64,000 nucleotides of DNA, from NCBI GenBank assembly GCA_044379485.1, contig JBIPOE010000001.1, positions 1 to 64,000 of the forward strand. The letters run 5' to 3'. Numbering within the stretch: the first letter of the stretch is position 1; the number at the start of each line of letters is the position of its first letter. Of this stretch, positions 52,350 through 60,150 are shown in pieces. Both the position numbers and the translations under genes were made by a program. The notes below the pieces were generated by a model. It ran no database searches. It saw nothing but the letters and a program-made list of their open reading frames with translations, and was not told the DNA's origin. The stretch comes from CAMDMI01 sp044379485 (GTDB lineage Bacteria > Bacteroidota > Bacteroidia > Cytophagales > Flexibacteraceae).

Positions 52350-53354
52350 ATGAAAGCATTTTTGAAAATTATTTTAGGCATCGTCCTATTGATCGTTATC
52401 ATAGGCGTATTTCTACCAGCTTCGACCCATGTAGAAAGGACGGCTGTTGTTAAAGGAAATCCAGAGTCAGTTTTTATGTTGATTAACAATTTAAAAGAAT
52501 GGGAAAAATGGTCTCCATGGCATAAGATTGATCCCAAAATGACCATTGCTTATAGTGATACTTTTGTTGGAGCAGGAGCCTCATATTCCTGGAAATCAGA
52601 CCATGATAATGTTGGAAATGGAAAAATGACAATATTGGAATCCAGCCCATATTCAATGGTTAAAACTGAAATGAATTTCATGGAAAATGGGATTGCAAGC
52701 GGTGGTTTTTATTTAAAACCAGTGGAAGCAGGCACAGAAGTAAAATGGACCATGGACTCAGATGCAGGTTGGAATATAATTGCCCGATATTTTGGTTTGA
52801 TGGTGGATAAGTTTGTTGGCCCTGATTTTGAAAAAGGATTAAGGCTATTGGATTCGGTTGCGCAAACCGTTAAATCAGAAGAGTTTACCATGGATTTAGA
52901 ATTTACAAGTATTCCGGCACAAAAGTTTTTACTTTTAAAAGCCACGGGTGTAAAGGAGGCTGACATTGGTAAAACTCTTGGCGAAATTTATGGTAAAATA
53001 GGTGCTGCACTAGGAGAAAATGGTTTGAAAATGATGGGTGCTCCAATGACTTTTTATGAAGAGCCATTGGATGGAAATTTTACTTTTGAAGCAGGCATGC
53101 CAATTGACATTAAACCAAAGAAGCCATTAACAGGCGGCTTGATTTTTAAGGAATTGCAGGCTTCAGAGGCAGTAGTAGCGCATTTTTCGGGTTCTTATGA
53201 TAAGACTGGTGCTGCTTATCCAGCCTTAGAGAATTTGATGAAAGAAAAGGGGAAAAGCCCTATTGGTATGCCAATGGAAAGCTATATTTCAGACCCAATG
53301 GCAGCTAAAACCCCTTTGGATATTAAGACGGATATTATCTGGCCAGTTAAATAA
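52350..53354 (+). CDS. SRPBCC plus GyrI-like two-domain protein
   Basis: A 334-residue protein with an N-terminal membrane anchor (FLKIILGIVLLIVIIGVFL), an SRPBCC/polyketide-cyclase-like domain from about 25 to 175 (VFMLINNLKEWEKWSPWHKIDP and VEAGTEVKWTMDS) and a GyrI-like C-terminal domain from about 185 (AQKFLLLKATGVKEADIGKTL and AVVAHFSGSYD), the usual order for this family. Ligand unknown. TTG and TGCCTTTG elements near 52291-52320 may be its promoter. Confidence 0.85.
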   Translation: MKAFLKIILGIVLLIVIIGVFLPASTHVERTAVVKGNPESVFMLINNLKEWEKWSPWHKIDPKMTIAYSDTFVGAGASYSWKSDHDNVGNGKMTILESSPYSMVKTEMNFMENGIASGGFYLKPVEAGTEVKWTMDSDAGWNIIARYFGLMVDKFVGPDFEKGLRLLDSVAQTVKSEEFTMDLEFTSIPAQKFLLLKATGVKEADIGKTLGEIYGKIGAALGENGLKMMGAPMTFYEEPLDGNFTFEAGMPIDIKPKKPLTGGLIFKELQASEAVVAHFSGSYDKTGAAYPALENLMKEKGKSPIGMPMESYISDPMAAKTPLDIKTDIIWPVK

Positions 53355-53375
53355 TAGAATAATTTTAAAATTGGG

Positions 53376-53405
53376 TTGTTTGGTGTTTATCAAATGTTAC
53401 CTTTG
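53376..53405 (+). promoter_or_regulatory. Promoter of tRNA-Ala
   Basis: -33 TTG at 53376-53378, 19-bp spacer, -7 box TACCTTTG at 53398-53405 (perfect TAnnTTTG). The expected start site is near 53411, 6 bp before the tRNA. Confidence 0.7.
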
Positions 53406-53413
53406 CAGCCCAA

Positions 53414-53490
<77 letters not shown>

Positions 53491-53504
53491 CTGCTTAGAA
53501 GAAG

Positions 53505-53527
53505 ACCATCAAAATAGATGGTTTTTC
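53505..53527 (+). terminator. Intrinsic terminator after tRNA-Ala
   Basis: Stem ACCATC (53505-53510) / GATGGT (53517-53522), loop AAAATA, then a T-run with one C. Located 14 bp after the tRNA. Confidence 0.75.
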
Positions 53528-53543
53528 TCTGAGAAATGAATTA

Positions 53544-53650
53544 GGAGAAATATTAAGGCCTTAAGTTTAACTTAAATTTGCTTTGGTCTGATGGGTAGAT
53601 CGTCCCGTTTGGTATCGGGAAGGTCATCGGTTCGACTCCGATATTCTCTA
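53544..53650 (+). ncRNA. tRNA-like unit 1
   Basis: 107-base unit. The 30 bases at its 3' end match the T-arm and 3' acceptor strand of tRNA-Ala (one C to T change at the end). A possible 5' acceptor strand GGAGAA (53544-53549) pairs with the 3' strand. Between them are a TTAAGT/ACTTAA hairpin, a degenerate D-arm (TCTGATGGGTA), and an anticodon-like arm TCCCG...CGGGA with GGT in the loop. Three substitutions relative to unit 2 weaken pairing. A TAnnTTTG box (53573-53580) lies inside. Confidence 0.6.
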
Positions 53651-53664
53651 CTGCATAGAAGAAG

Positions 53665-53687
53665 ACCATCAAAATAGATGGTTTTTC
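53665..53687 (+). terminator. Intrinsic terminator after tRNA-like unit 1
   Basis: Exact copy of the tRNA-Ala terminator: ACCATC (53665-53670) / GATGGT (53677-53682), then TTTTCT. Confidence 0.7.
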
Positions 53688-53703
53688 TCTGAGAAATGAA
53701 TTA

Positions 53704-53810
53704 GGAGAAATATTAAGGCCATAAGTTTAACTTAAATTTGCTTTGGTCTGATGGGTAGAGCGTCCCGATTGGTATCGGGAAGGTCATCGGTTCGACTCCG
53801 ATATTCTCCA
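53704..53810 (+). ncRNA. tRNA-like unit 2
   Basis: 107 bases, spaced exactly 160 bp from unit 1 and differing from it at four bases (A at 53721, G at 53759, A at 53768, C at 53809). All four versions are the better-pairing ones: GAGC in the D-arm, CCCGA/TCGGG in the anticodon arm, GGAGAA/TTCTCC at the ends. A TAAATTTG box lies at 53733-53740. It looks like the more intact of the pair. Confidence 0.6.
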
Positions 53811-53824
53811 CTGCTCAGAAGAAG

Positions 53825-53849
53825 TCCATCGGAAAAGGTGGATTTTTTT
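53825..53849 (+). terminator. Intrinsic terminator after tRNA-like unit 2
   Basis: Different sequence but same shape: TCCATC (53825-53830) / GGTGGA (53837-53842), then seven T (53843-53849). Base pairing is kept although bases changed relative to the earlier copies. Confidence 0.75.
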
Positions 53850-53862
53850 CTGAAAAGAAATA

Positions 53863-53933
53863 GGAGGAATTAACAGGTTAAAGCTTCCCGATTGAAATCG
53901 GGAAGATCATCGGTTCGACTCCGATAGTCTCCA
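53863..53933 (+). ncRNA. tRNA-like unit 3
   Basis: 71 bases, tRNA-sized. 3' end repeats the T-arm and AGTCTCCA; 5' strand GGAGGAA pairs partly with it. A TTAAC/GTTAA-like D-arm and a 9-bp hairpin CTTCCCGAT/ATCGGGAAG with a TGAA loop occupy the D and anticodon positions. No usable anticodon loop, so not an aminoacyl-tRNA gene. Confidence 0.55.
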
Positions 53934-53936
53934 CAA

Positions 53937-53967
53937 TTAAAACCACCACACAATGGTGGTTTTTTTA
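53937..53967 (+). terminator. Intrinsic terminator/attenuator just upstream of tyrS
   Basis: Stem AACCACC (53941-53947) / GGTGGTT (53955-53961), extended by A-T pairs outside, then a T-tract to 53967. Only 7 bases separate it from the tyrS ATG at 53975, so a tyrS transcript must read through it or begin inside it. Confidence 0.75.
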
Positions 53968-53974
53968 TTTAAGA

Positions 53975-55258
53975 ATGATGCCTAGTAATTTTATAGAAGA
54001 ATTTCGCTGGAGAGGTATGCTTCAGGATATGACACCTGGTCTGGAGGAATTTGTAAGCAAAGAACAAATCACAGGTTATATTGGATTTGATCCCACTGCA
54101 ACCTCCTTGCATATTGGAAATCTTGCCACAATAATCCTGTTAATTCACCTTCAAAAAGCTGGACATAAGCCCATTGCTTTGGTTGGAGGGGCTACAGGTA
54201 TGATTGGAGATCCAAGTGGAAAATCCGCTGAAAGGAACTTATTGGATGAAGAAGCTATTGGGAAAAACGTATCTGCGATTAAGATTCAACTCGAACGCTT
54301 TTTGGATTTTTCTGCTGGTCCTGCTCAGGCAGAAGTTGTGAATAATTTGGATTGGTTTGGAAGTATGTCGGCCATTAATTTCCTTAGAAAAATTGGTAAA
54401 CATCTCACAGTCAATTATATGATGTCCAAAGATTCTGTACAAAGCAGAATGGAAACAGGATTGTCTTTTACTGAATTTAGCTACCAATTGTTGCAAGGTT
54501 ATGACTACCAATGGTTGTATGAAAATAAAAATTGCCGTCTTCAAATGGGTGGATCTGACCAGTGGGGAAATATAACTGCTGGGACAGAACTAATCCGGCG
54601 TATGGGTGGAACCGGAGATGCATTTGCCGTTACTACACCATTGATAACCAAGGCGGATGGCAGTAAATTTGGAAAATCTGAAGGGGGAAATGTTTGGTTG
54701 GATGCTGAGTTAACTTCTCCTTACCAGTTTTATCAATTTTTCCTGAATGTGAGTGACGAGGAGGCACTTCCATTGTTGAAGCGTTTTACGTTTCTTTCAA
54801 AGGATGTAATTGAGAATTTAAATAGTGAGCACAGCAAAGATCCTTCAATCAGAATCATGCAAAAAGCTTTGGCAGAAGATGTTACTAGGTTGGTTCACAA
54901 AGAAGAAGGCTTTACCACAGCCAGACTTACTACTGAAGTATTGTTTGGAAAAGGAACACTTGCAGAACTGGAAACCATTTCTGATGCTCAATTTGAAGCA
55001 GTCTTTTCCGGAGTTCCAAGAGCTCCAGTTTCAAAGGCTGATATGGGAACCGACTGGAGTAATGTTTTAAGCAATGCTTCTCAAAACCTTATTTTTCCTT
55101 CCAAATCTGAAGCTAAAAAGATGATTCAGGCTGGTGCAGTTTTGATTCAAAAGGAAAAACTACAAGGATTAGAAATTACTAATTATCAATTGCTTAAAGG
55201 CAAATATTTACTAGTCCAAAGAGGTAAAAAGAATTATTTTCTTTTGGAGTTGATTTAA
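53975..55258 (+). CDS. tyrS: Tyrosine--tRNA ligase
   Basis: A 427-residue class I synthetase. HIGN at residues 46-49 and KFGKS at 231-235 are the HIGH and KMSKS motifs; the tyrosine-binding YQLLQGYDYQWL and GGSDQWGNITAG segments lie between, and an S4-like RNA-binding domain (FPSKSEAKKMIQAGAVLI) ends it. Two adjacent ATGs (53975 and 53978) could start it. It sits directly after the tRNA-like array and a terminator, which suggests transcriptional attenuation. Confidence 0.95.
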   Translation: MMPSNFIEEFRWRGMLQDMTPGLEEFVSKEQITGYIGFDPTATSLHIGNLATIILLIHLQKAGHKPIALVGGATGMIGDPSGKSAERNLLDEEAIGKNVSAIKIQLERFLDFSAGPAQAEVVNNLDWFGSMSAINFLRKIGKHLTVNYMMSKDSVQSRMETGLSFTEFSYQLLQGYDYQWLYENKNCRLQMGGSDQWGNITAGTELIRRMGGTGDAFAVTTPLITKADGSKFGKSEGGNVWLDAELTSPYQFYQFFLNVSDEEALPLLKRFTFLSKDVIENLNSEHSKDPSIRIMQKALAEDVTRLVHKEEGFTTARLTTEVLFGKGTLAELETISDAQFEAVFSGVPRAPVSKADMGTDWSNVLSNASQNLIFPSKSEAKKMIQAGAVLIQKEKLQGLEITNYQLLKGKYLLVQRGKKNYFLLELI

Positions 55259-55259
55259 C

Positions 55260-55296
55260 AAATTCATTCAAATATGCGTCGTATTTGAATGAATTT
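55260..55296. terminator. Bidirectional terminator between tyrS and TPR lipoprotein gene
   Basis: Perfect 15-bp arms AAATTCATTCAAATA (55260-55274) / TATTTGAATGAATTT (55282-55296), 7-base loop. It begins one base after the tyrS stop and overlaps the first base pair or two of the convergent gene's stop. Confidence 0.65.
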
Positions 55297-56377
55297 ATTG
55301 AACAGGTTCTACCTCATGCGGTTTTTCCTTTGCCTTTAAGGCAATTTGCTTTTGTAAGCTGATCAATCCTTTTTGGGCTTCTTTTACAAAGTCCTTGTCA
55401 AGGTTTACTACCCTTTCCAATTCGATTTTTGCTTTTTCAAGTTCACCCGAGTATTGATAACTCAGCCCCAGAAAATATGCTAAAGTTGAGTTTTTAGGCT
55501 CTGTCGGTAAACATCCCTCAAAAAGAAGTATAGACTCAGCGTACAACCTTTTGTTAAACTTAAGATAACCAAGATTTTGTTGTGCCAAAAGTAGTTTTCG
55601 ATCAAGCGAAATGGCTTTTTCATAAGATGCGATGGCAGAATCAGCAAACCCTTTGTTATTGAGAAAAACACCCATATCAAAATGTAAAATGGCATCATTT
55701 GGTCTCAGTCTTAAACCACTTCTTAGATATTGCTCAGCGATACTAAATTCCTTTTTATCAATGTAATAACTGGCAAGTCTTGCATAACCGTCCCCAAAAG
55801 ATGCATCTTGTTCAATGGCTGTTTGCCAGCTACTTAAAGCCGAAATGGTATCATTTTTCTCCCAATACACTACACCCTTTAAAAAGTAGATTTTGGGCTC
55901 AAACGGGGCTTGCTTTAGTGCTCTGTTTAAATATTCCAGACTTTTTGTGTACTCCCTTAAAATCAAGTATAAATCTCCTTGTAATAAATTGTTATCAGGG
56001 TCGTCAAGTCCTTGTTTTTCGGCTGTAAAACAAGCACTTAAAGCAGAATCTACGTGGCCTAATGCCCTATGGGCTTTTGCTACAACAACAAAATTGTACA
56101 AGTCTTCAGGATTAAGGGACAGCGCCCTTTTTGCATCCGAAAGTGCTTCAATGTTCTGGCCGCTGTCCAATAAAATCTGGCTGCGAATTCTGTAAAGTTT
56201 ACCATCATCAGGGTTTGCCAGAATAAACTGATTGATTTTGGCAAGATTGGGAAGAGAATATGTACAATCTACAGGCGTTCCATCACTAGTGTCTTCCTTT
56301 TCGGTATATGGTTTACATGCCCAATTTAAAACGCAAAGGCTCAGAGAGATGTAAAATAAAATTGTTTTTCTTTTCAA
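55295..56377 (-). CDS. TPR-repeat lipoprotein
   Basis: A 360-residue protein with lipobox LNWAC (Cys 21) and about eight tetratricopeptide repeats from about residue 55 to 335 (e.g. AKAHRALGHVDSALSACFTA, ILHFDMGVFLNNKGFADSAI). TPRs mediate protein-protein contacts; outer-membrane or periplasmic assembly roles are common. The C-terminal tail is Lys/Glu-rich. Probably surface or periplasm-anchored. Confidence 0.85.
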   Translation of the reverse strand: MKRKTILFYISLSLCVLNWACKPYTEKEDTSDGTPVDCTYSLPNLAKINQFILANPDDGKLYRIRSQILLDSGQNIEALSDAKRALSLNPEDLYNFVVVAKAHRALGHVDSALSACFTAEKQGLDDPDNNLLQGDLYLILREYTKSLEYLNRALKQAPFEPKIYFLKGVVYWEKNDTISALSSWQTAIEQDASFGDGYARLASYYIDKKEFSIAEQYLRSGLRLRPNDAILHFDMGVFLNNKGFADSAIASYEKAISLDRKLLLAQQNLGYLKFNKRLYAESILLFEGCLPTEPKNSTLAYFLGLSYQYSGELEKAKIELERVVNLDKDFVKEAQKGLISLQKQIALKAKEKPHEVEPVQ

Positions 56378-56413
56378 GAAATTTCCAATAGGAGGCTAAA
56401 AATACGGATTAAT

Positions 56414-57268
56414 TTAAGACCACGAAACCAATTTCTGTCTCGAAACTCCAAGACCATCAATGCCCAACTCAACCACATCACCCGCTTTCAGATATTGTGG
56501 AGGATTAAATCCAAGACCAACGCCAGCTGGAGTTCCTGTTGAAATAATGTCTCCAGGCAAAAGTGTCATAAATTGGGAAAGGTATGAAACCAGAAACGGA
56601 ACTTTGAAAATCAGGTTTGAAGTGTTTCCATTTTGTTTCATTTCGCCGTTTACCTTTAGCCAAAGTCGCATAGAATCAACATCTTGAATCTCATCTTTGG
56701 AAGCGAAAAACGGTCCTATTGGTGCAAAAGTATCACAGGATTTTCCTTTTACCCATTGGCCACCGCGTTCCATTTGGAATGCCCTTTCGCTGTAATCGTT
56801 GTGCAATACATATCCTGCGATATACTCATTGGCCTCTTCTTCGGTGATATAGCTTGCTTTTTTTCCTACTACAACAGCCAGTTCTACTTCCCAATCTGTT
56901 TTTTCTGCATTTTTTGGAATAATAACATCATCAAATGGACCCGCCATTGCCGTGGTTGATTTGAAAAAAATAATCGGTTCCGCAGGAACAGGCATGTTAC
57001 TTTCTCTGGCATGGTCAAGATAGTTAAGACCAATACAAATGATTTTAGAAGGCCTTGCCAAAGCTGAACCAAGTCTGAGATTTGAATCAAATCTGGGTAA
57101 ATCTTTTTGGTTTTCGTTGAACCATTTTTCTAAAAGTTCAAGGCCATCTTCCTCAAAAAAGGCTTCATCGTAATCTCCGACAAATGCAGATACATCAACC
57201 CATTCGGATTCACTTAACCAAACTCCAGGTAATTCTTCTCCATGATTACCTACTCTTATTAATTTCAT
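56414..57268 (-). CDS. Fumarylacetoacetate-hydrolase-family protein
   Basis: A 284-residue FAH-fold hydrolase. IGLNYLDHARESNMPVPAEP near residues 75-95, WEVELAVVVGKK (metal-binding Glu), and GDIISTGTPAGVGLG near 240-255 are diagnostic. In Bacteroidota such enzymes act on 2,4-diketo-3-deoxy sugar acids or acylpyruvates. The SDR gene 10 bp upstream on the same strand supports the route for 2-keto-3-deoxy-L-fuconate breakdown, but the substrate is not proven. Confidence 0.9.
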   Translation of the reverse strand: MKLIRVGNHGEELPGVWLSESEWVDVSAFVGDYDEAFFEEDGLELLEKWFNENQKDLPRFDSNLRLGSALARPSKIICIGLNYLDHARESNMPVPAEPIIFFKSTTAMAGPFDDVIIPKNAEKTDWEVELAVVVGKKASYITEEEANEYIAGYVLHNDYSERAFQMERGGQWVKGKSCDTFAPIGPFFASKDEIQDVDSMRLWLKVNGEMKQNGNTSNLIFKVPFLVSYLSQFMTLLPGDIISTGTPAGVGLGFNPPQYLKAGDVVELGIDGLGVSRQKLVSWS

Positions 57269-57278
57269 TTACAGTTAT

Positions 57279-58055
57279 TTACATTTTAATGGAGATAAAG
57301 CCTCCATCTATATTATAGTTGCTTCCGGTAATAAATGCAGCTTCATCTGAAGCCAGATAGACAACCAGATGAGCGATTTCTTCTGAGGTTCCCATTCGGC
57401 CTATTGGTTGCGTTTTGGCCAATTTTTCAAACATTTCAGCTTCCTGGCCAGGATAGTTTTTACTTAAAAAATTATCCACAAAAGGCGTATGAACTCTTCC
57501 TGGCGAGATGCAATTGCAGCGTATGTTTTTCTCAATATGGTCTCTGGCAAAGGCAAGCGTCATACCAACAACGGCACCTTTTGTCATACTGTATGCAAAA
57601 CGATCTGGTATTCCAACATAGGCTGCAACGGATGCCAGATTGATTACTGTGCCACCACCAGCATCAACCATTAGGGGCAATGCATTTTGCATAGTTAGGA
57701 AAATGCCTTTTACGTTAACGTTGTATAATCTGTCCAAATCGGTGACAGACGTTTTTTCAATATTCCCTATGTGTGAAAGTCCGGCAGAATTTACCAAAAT
57801 AGCCAGGTTACTTTCTCTTTCATCGATTAACTCAAATGCATCCTTTACTGAGTTTTCAATGGATACATCGCAAACAATTCCAAGGGCTTTGCCACCTGCC
57901 TTATTGATTTCCTCTGCCGTGTTTTGAGCAGATTCCTTTTGAAGATCAAGTACATACACAGATGCACCCTGTGCTGCTAGAGCCAGGGAAACTGCTTTGC
58001 CAATACCACTACCACCTCCGGTAACAGCTGCTGATTTTCCTTTAAGATTGAACAT
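57279..58055 (-). CDS. SDR-family oxidoreductase
   Basis: A 258-residue classical short-chain dehydrogenase. NAD(P) motif TGGGSGIG is at residues 12-19, NSAG near 89-92, catalytic Ser in NLASVAAYVG, and Tyr 155/Lys 159 in YSMTK. The DLQKESA after strand 2 (Asp) favours NAD over NADP. Start of the FAH operon (10 bp gap). It may oxidise a keto-deoxy sugar acid before hydrolysis. Confidence 0.9.
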   Translation of the reverse strand: MFNLKGKSAAVTGGGSGIGKAVSLALAAQGASVYVLDLQKESAQNTAEEINKAGGKALGIVCDVSIENSVKDAFELIDERESNLAILVNSAGLSHIGNIEKTSVTDLDRLYNVNVKGIFLTMQNALPLMVDAGGGTVINLASVAAYVGIPDRFAYSMTKGAVVGMTLAFARDHIEKNIRCNCISPGRVHTPFVDNFLSKNYPGQEAEMFEKLAKTQPIGRMGTSEEIAHLVVYLASDEAAFITGSNYNIDGGFISIKM

Positions 58056-58152
58056 TTTGAGTAAAAATTAGAGTTTGAAACAAGGGGCTGTTTCTCGAAT
58101 AAAACTCAAAAGAAAGCGGTTTGAATCTGAGTTCCTTATTTATTTTAAAAAA

Positions 58153-59034
58153 CTAAAAATTTAGCTTTTTGAGAAAGTTCAAACTTTGCTCCACGCTGGT
58201 CAATGGATTGCCTGGGCAATTGTCCTGCTCCACAAAATAGTGCTGAATACCAGCTAGTTTGGCTTGTTTAAAAATTGAAACAAAATCAATAGATCCGTTG
58301 CCAACTTCAACTGTTGCTTTATCCACTTTTCCCATGTCCTTAACATGAACCAATGGAAATCTGCCCGGATTTTCTTTGAAAAGGTTTTCTATATTTTGAT
58401 CTGCCTTTACCGCCCAATACAAATCCAATTCCATTTTAACCAAACTGGCATCACATTTTTTAAGCAAGTGCGCATACAAAGTAGTGCCTTCTACAGTTTG
58501 AAATTCGAAATCATGATTGTGATAGGCGAATGTTAAACCTGCTTTTTTGCAGGTTTCTCCAGCTTTATTTAGCGCTTCTGCAATTTTTGAGAAGTCAGAA
58601 ATGCTGTTTCTCAGACTTTTATCCACATAAGGACAAACGATAAATTTTCCACCTTCTTTGGCAAAGGCTTCCACAAATGGTTCGAAATTCCAATTGAGGG
58701 CTGCAATTTCTTTGCCTGCTTCCTTGGCTGGAATGCCCAAAGGAATATGTGTGCTGGTTACCTGTAAGCCATTTTCTTTGGCCAAATTGAAAAACTCCTT
58801 AGCGGTTCTTCCCCAAAAATGACCCTTTCCTGAAGGATAGGTTTCAACTTCTTTATAACCGAGTTTTCCCAATTGCTCAAGAACTTCTTTGCAATCGTCT
58901 TTCATTAAACTTCTTAGCGTATAGAGTTGAATGCCAATGTTTTTCAAGGTTTTTGCATTTGAATGTTGAGGGAAACTAAGAAAGGAAGCCGCAGCAAATG
59001 CCGAGGATTGTAAAATGAAATCTCTTCTAATCAT
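58153..59034 (-). CDS. Sugar-phosphate isomerase/epimerase-type TIM-barrel protein, secreted
   Basis: A 293-residue protein, start ATG 59034 giving a Tat-like signal (MIRRDFILQSSAFAAASFLSF, RR at 3-4); the frame is open to 59094. The barrel begins IGIQLYTLRSLMKDDCKEVLE and has GLTFAYHNHDFEF and VKMELDLYWAVKADQN, typical of the xylose-isomerase-like AP-endonuclease-2 superfamily used in secreted sugar metabolism. The Tat-type signal suits a metal-binding exported enzyme. Neighbour of the SDR/FAH genes on the same strand, 97 bp away. Confidence 0.85.
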   Translation of the reverse strand: MIRRDFILQSSAFAAASFLSFPQHSNAKTLKNIGIQLYTLRSLMKDDCKEVLEQLGKLGYKEVETYPSGKGHFWGRTAKEFFNLAKENGLQVTSTHIPLGIPAKEAGKEIAALNWNFEPFVEAFAKEGGKFIVCPYVDKSLRNSISDFSKIAEALNKAGETCKKAGLTFAYHNHDFEFQTVEGTTLYAHLLKKCDASLVKMELDLYWAVKADQNIENLFKENPGRFPLVHVKDMGKVDKATVEVGNGSIDFVSIFKQAKLAGIQHYFVEQDNCPGNPLTSVEQSLNFLKKLNF

Positions 59035-59150
59035 ATTAAAGTAATTGGAACGTTTTGGTAAAGTCTGAAATCTTAATTTCAGATTGAAAAGCAAGGTTAC
59101 GAAGAATGCTTAAATTTCACGAATCGATTGTAATTTTTAAATCTTTGAAA

Positions 59151-59537
59151 TTACCAAAGTCGTTTAATCGGGTATTTATCAAAGATCTCATCACTGGAAA
59201 TGATGTCAAGATTTTCGGAAATGGCTTGTGCTATAATCAATCGGTCGAATGGGTCATTGTGGTGAAGTTCCAGTTTTTGGGTTGCATAAATATTTGTTTT
59301 GGATATGGGTAGAAATTCAAAATCAAACTCTTCTACTCGTTTAATAAAATCTTCAAGTGAACCATTTAAACCTAAATCGCCTCCTTTTCGAAGTTTAATG
59401 GCCATTTCCCAGATGCTTGCAAGGCTTACAAAACATTGATTTTTAGGATCATTGATTATCTTAAATGCATTTTTAGATAATTTTTCACTTTCAATAAAAT
59501 ACCAAATAAAGGATTGCGTATCCACCAATACCTTCAT
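59151..59537 (-). CDS. PIN-domain toxin (VapC-like)
   Basis: A 128-residue RNase of the PIN family. The acidic active-site residues are visible in VLVDTQSFIWY (Asp 6), SLASIWEMAIKLRKG (Glu) and NDPFDRLIIAQA (Asp-x2-Asp). It overlaps the upstream antitoxin by one base, the standard VapBC layout. Probably cleaves tRNA or rRNA when free of antitoxin. Confidence 0.88.
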   Translation of the reverse strand: MKVLVDTQSFIWYFIESEKLSKNAFKIINDPKNQCFVSLASIWEMAIKLRKGGDLGLNGSLEDFIKRVEEFDFEFLPISKTNIYATQKLELHHNDPFDRLIIAQAISENLDIISSDEIFDKYPIKRLW

Positions 59538-59764
59538 TACATATAATCTTTAAAATCATCCATTGGTGCGTTGAAATTATCTGAAATGAAAGCTATTAAA
59601 TCCTTTCCCATTCCTGCCTTTCTTGGTTTTTTTTTGGCATTTTCAGTGCCCTTTTTTTCCTCTTCCAGGTTCATCGTAACCTTATAGTTTCCAGGGGGAA
59701 CGTCCTTCACTTCAATGAAATTGTGCATGGCATCAATCCTGACATTGGTTTGAATAGTGATCAT
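59537..59764 (-). CDS. Antitoxin of the VapC-like toxin
   Basis: A 75-residue protein directly upstream of and overlapping the toxin by one base. It begins MITIQTNVRIDAMHNFIEVK, has EEEKKGTENAKKKPRKAG, and ends DNFNAPMDDFKDYM, which likely wraps the toxin. DUF2281-like composition; no clear DNA-binding motif seen. Confidence 0.7.
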   Translation of the reverse strand: MITIQTNVRIDAMHNFIEVKDVPPGNYKVTMNLEEEKKGTENAKKKPRKAGMGKDLIAFISDNFNAPMDDFKDYM

Positions 59765-59920
59765 GGCAATTTATTTTTTTTGCAAAAATAATGAATTTGA
59801 GGATTTATTCTGAATGATTTGGCAGGAGAAATGATTTTTTAGTTTTTGTAAATTGAAATGGAATTGTTTAAAAAAGTTTGAGATAAAACTCTCCTTTTCA
59901 AACTGTTGTGGATAATTTTG

Positions 59921-60026
59921 GTGGCTTGCGGCCCCGATGGAAACGGAAATCCTTTTTTTGAGATTTTGCTTTGAAAGAGTAAAACCTCAAAAAAAGATTG
60001 AAGGGAACAGCGGGAATTGTCCGCCC
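59921..60026 (+). ncRNA. Structured intergenic RNA-like element (Flavo-1 candidate)
   Basis: The stretch runs GGTGGCTTGCGG, GCCCCGATGGAAACGG, then a long hairpin CTTTTTTTGAG...CTCAAAAAAAG around an inner CTTTGAAAGAG, then AACAGCGGGAATTG and GTCCGCC. I recall this block from many Bacteroidota intergenic regions; the Rfam family Flavo-1 is the candidate, unchecked. It lies 125 bp upstream of the Pgi/Pmi gene on the plus strand. Function unknown. Confidence 0.4.
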
Positions 60027-60150
60027 AAATTGATTAACTTATGAAACTAATTGACTCTTATGCTTAATTGGAAACAGCTCAATTGCTTTAAATGCTTTTA
60101 TTTGCGGGCTTAATCCGAAAAACGAAAAATCTTTTTTTTACGATAAAAAC

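Noticed and set aside
53863..53974. A classical T-box riboswitch upstream of tyrS
   Set aside because: I find no specifier loop with a Tyr codon or TGG-bulge antiterminator; T-boxes are also not expected in Bacteroidota.
59151..59764. The VapBC-like pair as part of the sugar-acid cluster
   Set aside because: Separate unit in tight toxin-antitoxin layout, with a gap of over 100 bp to the neighbouring isomerase gene.
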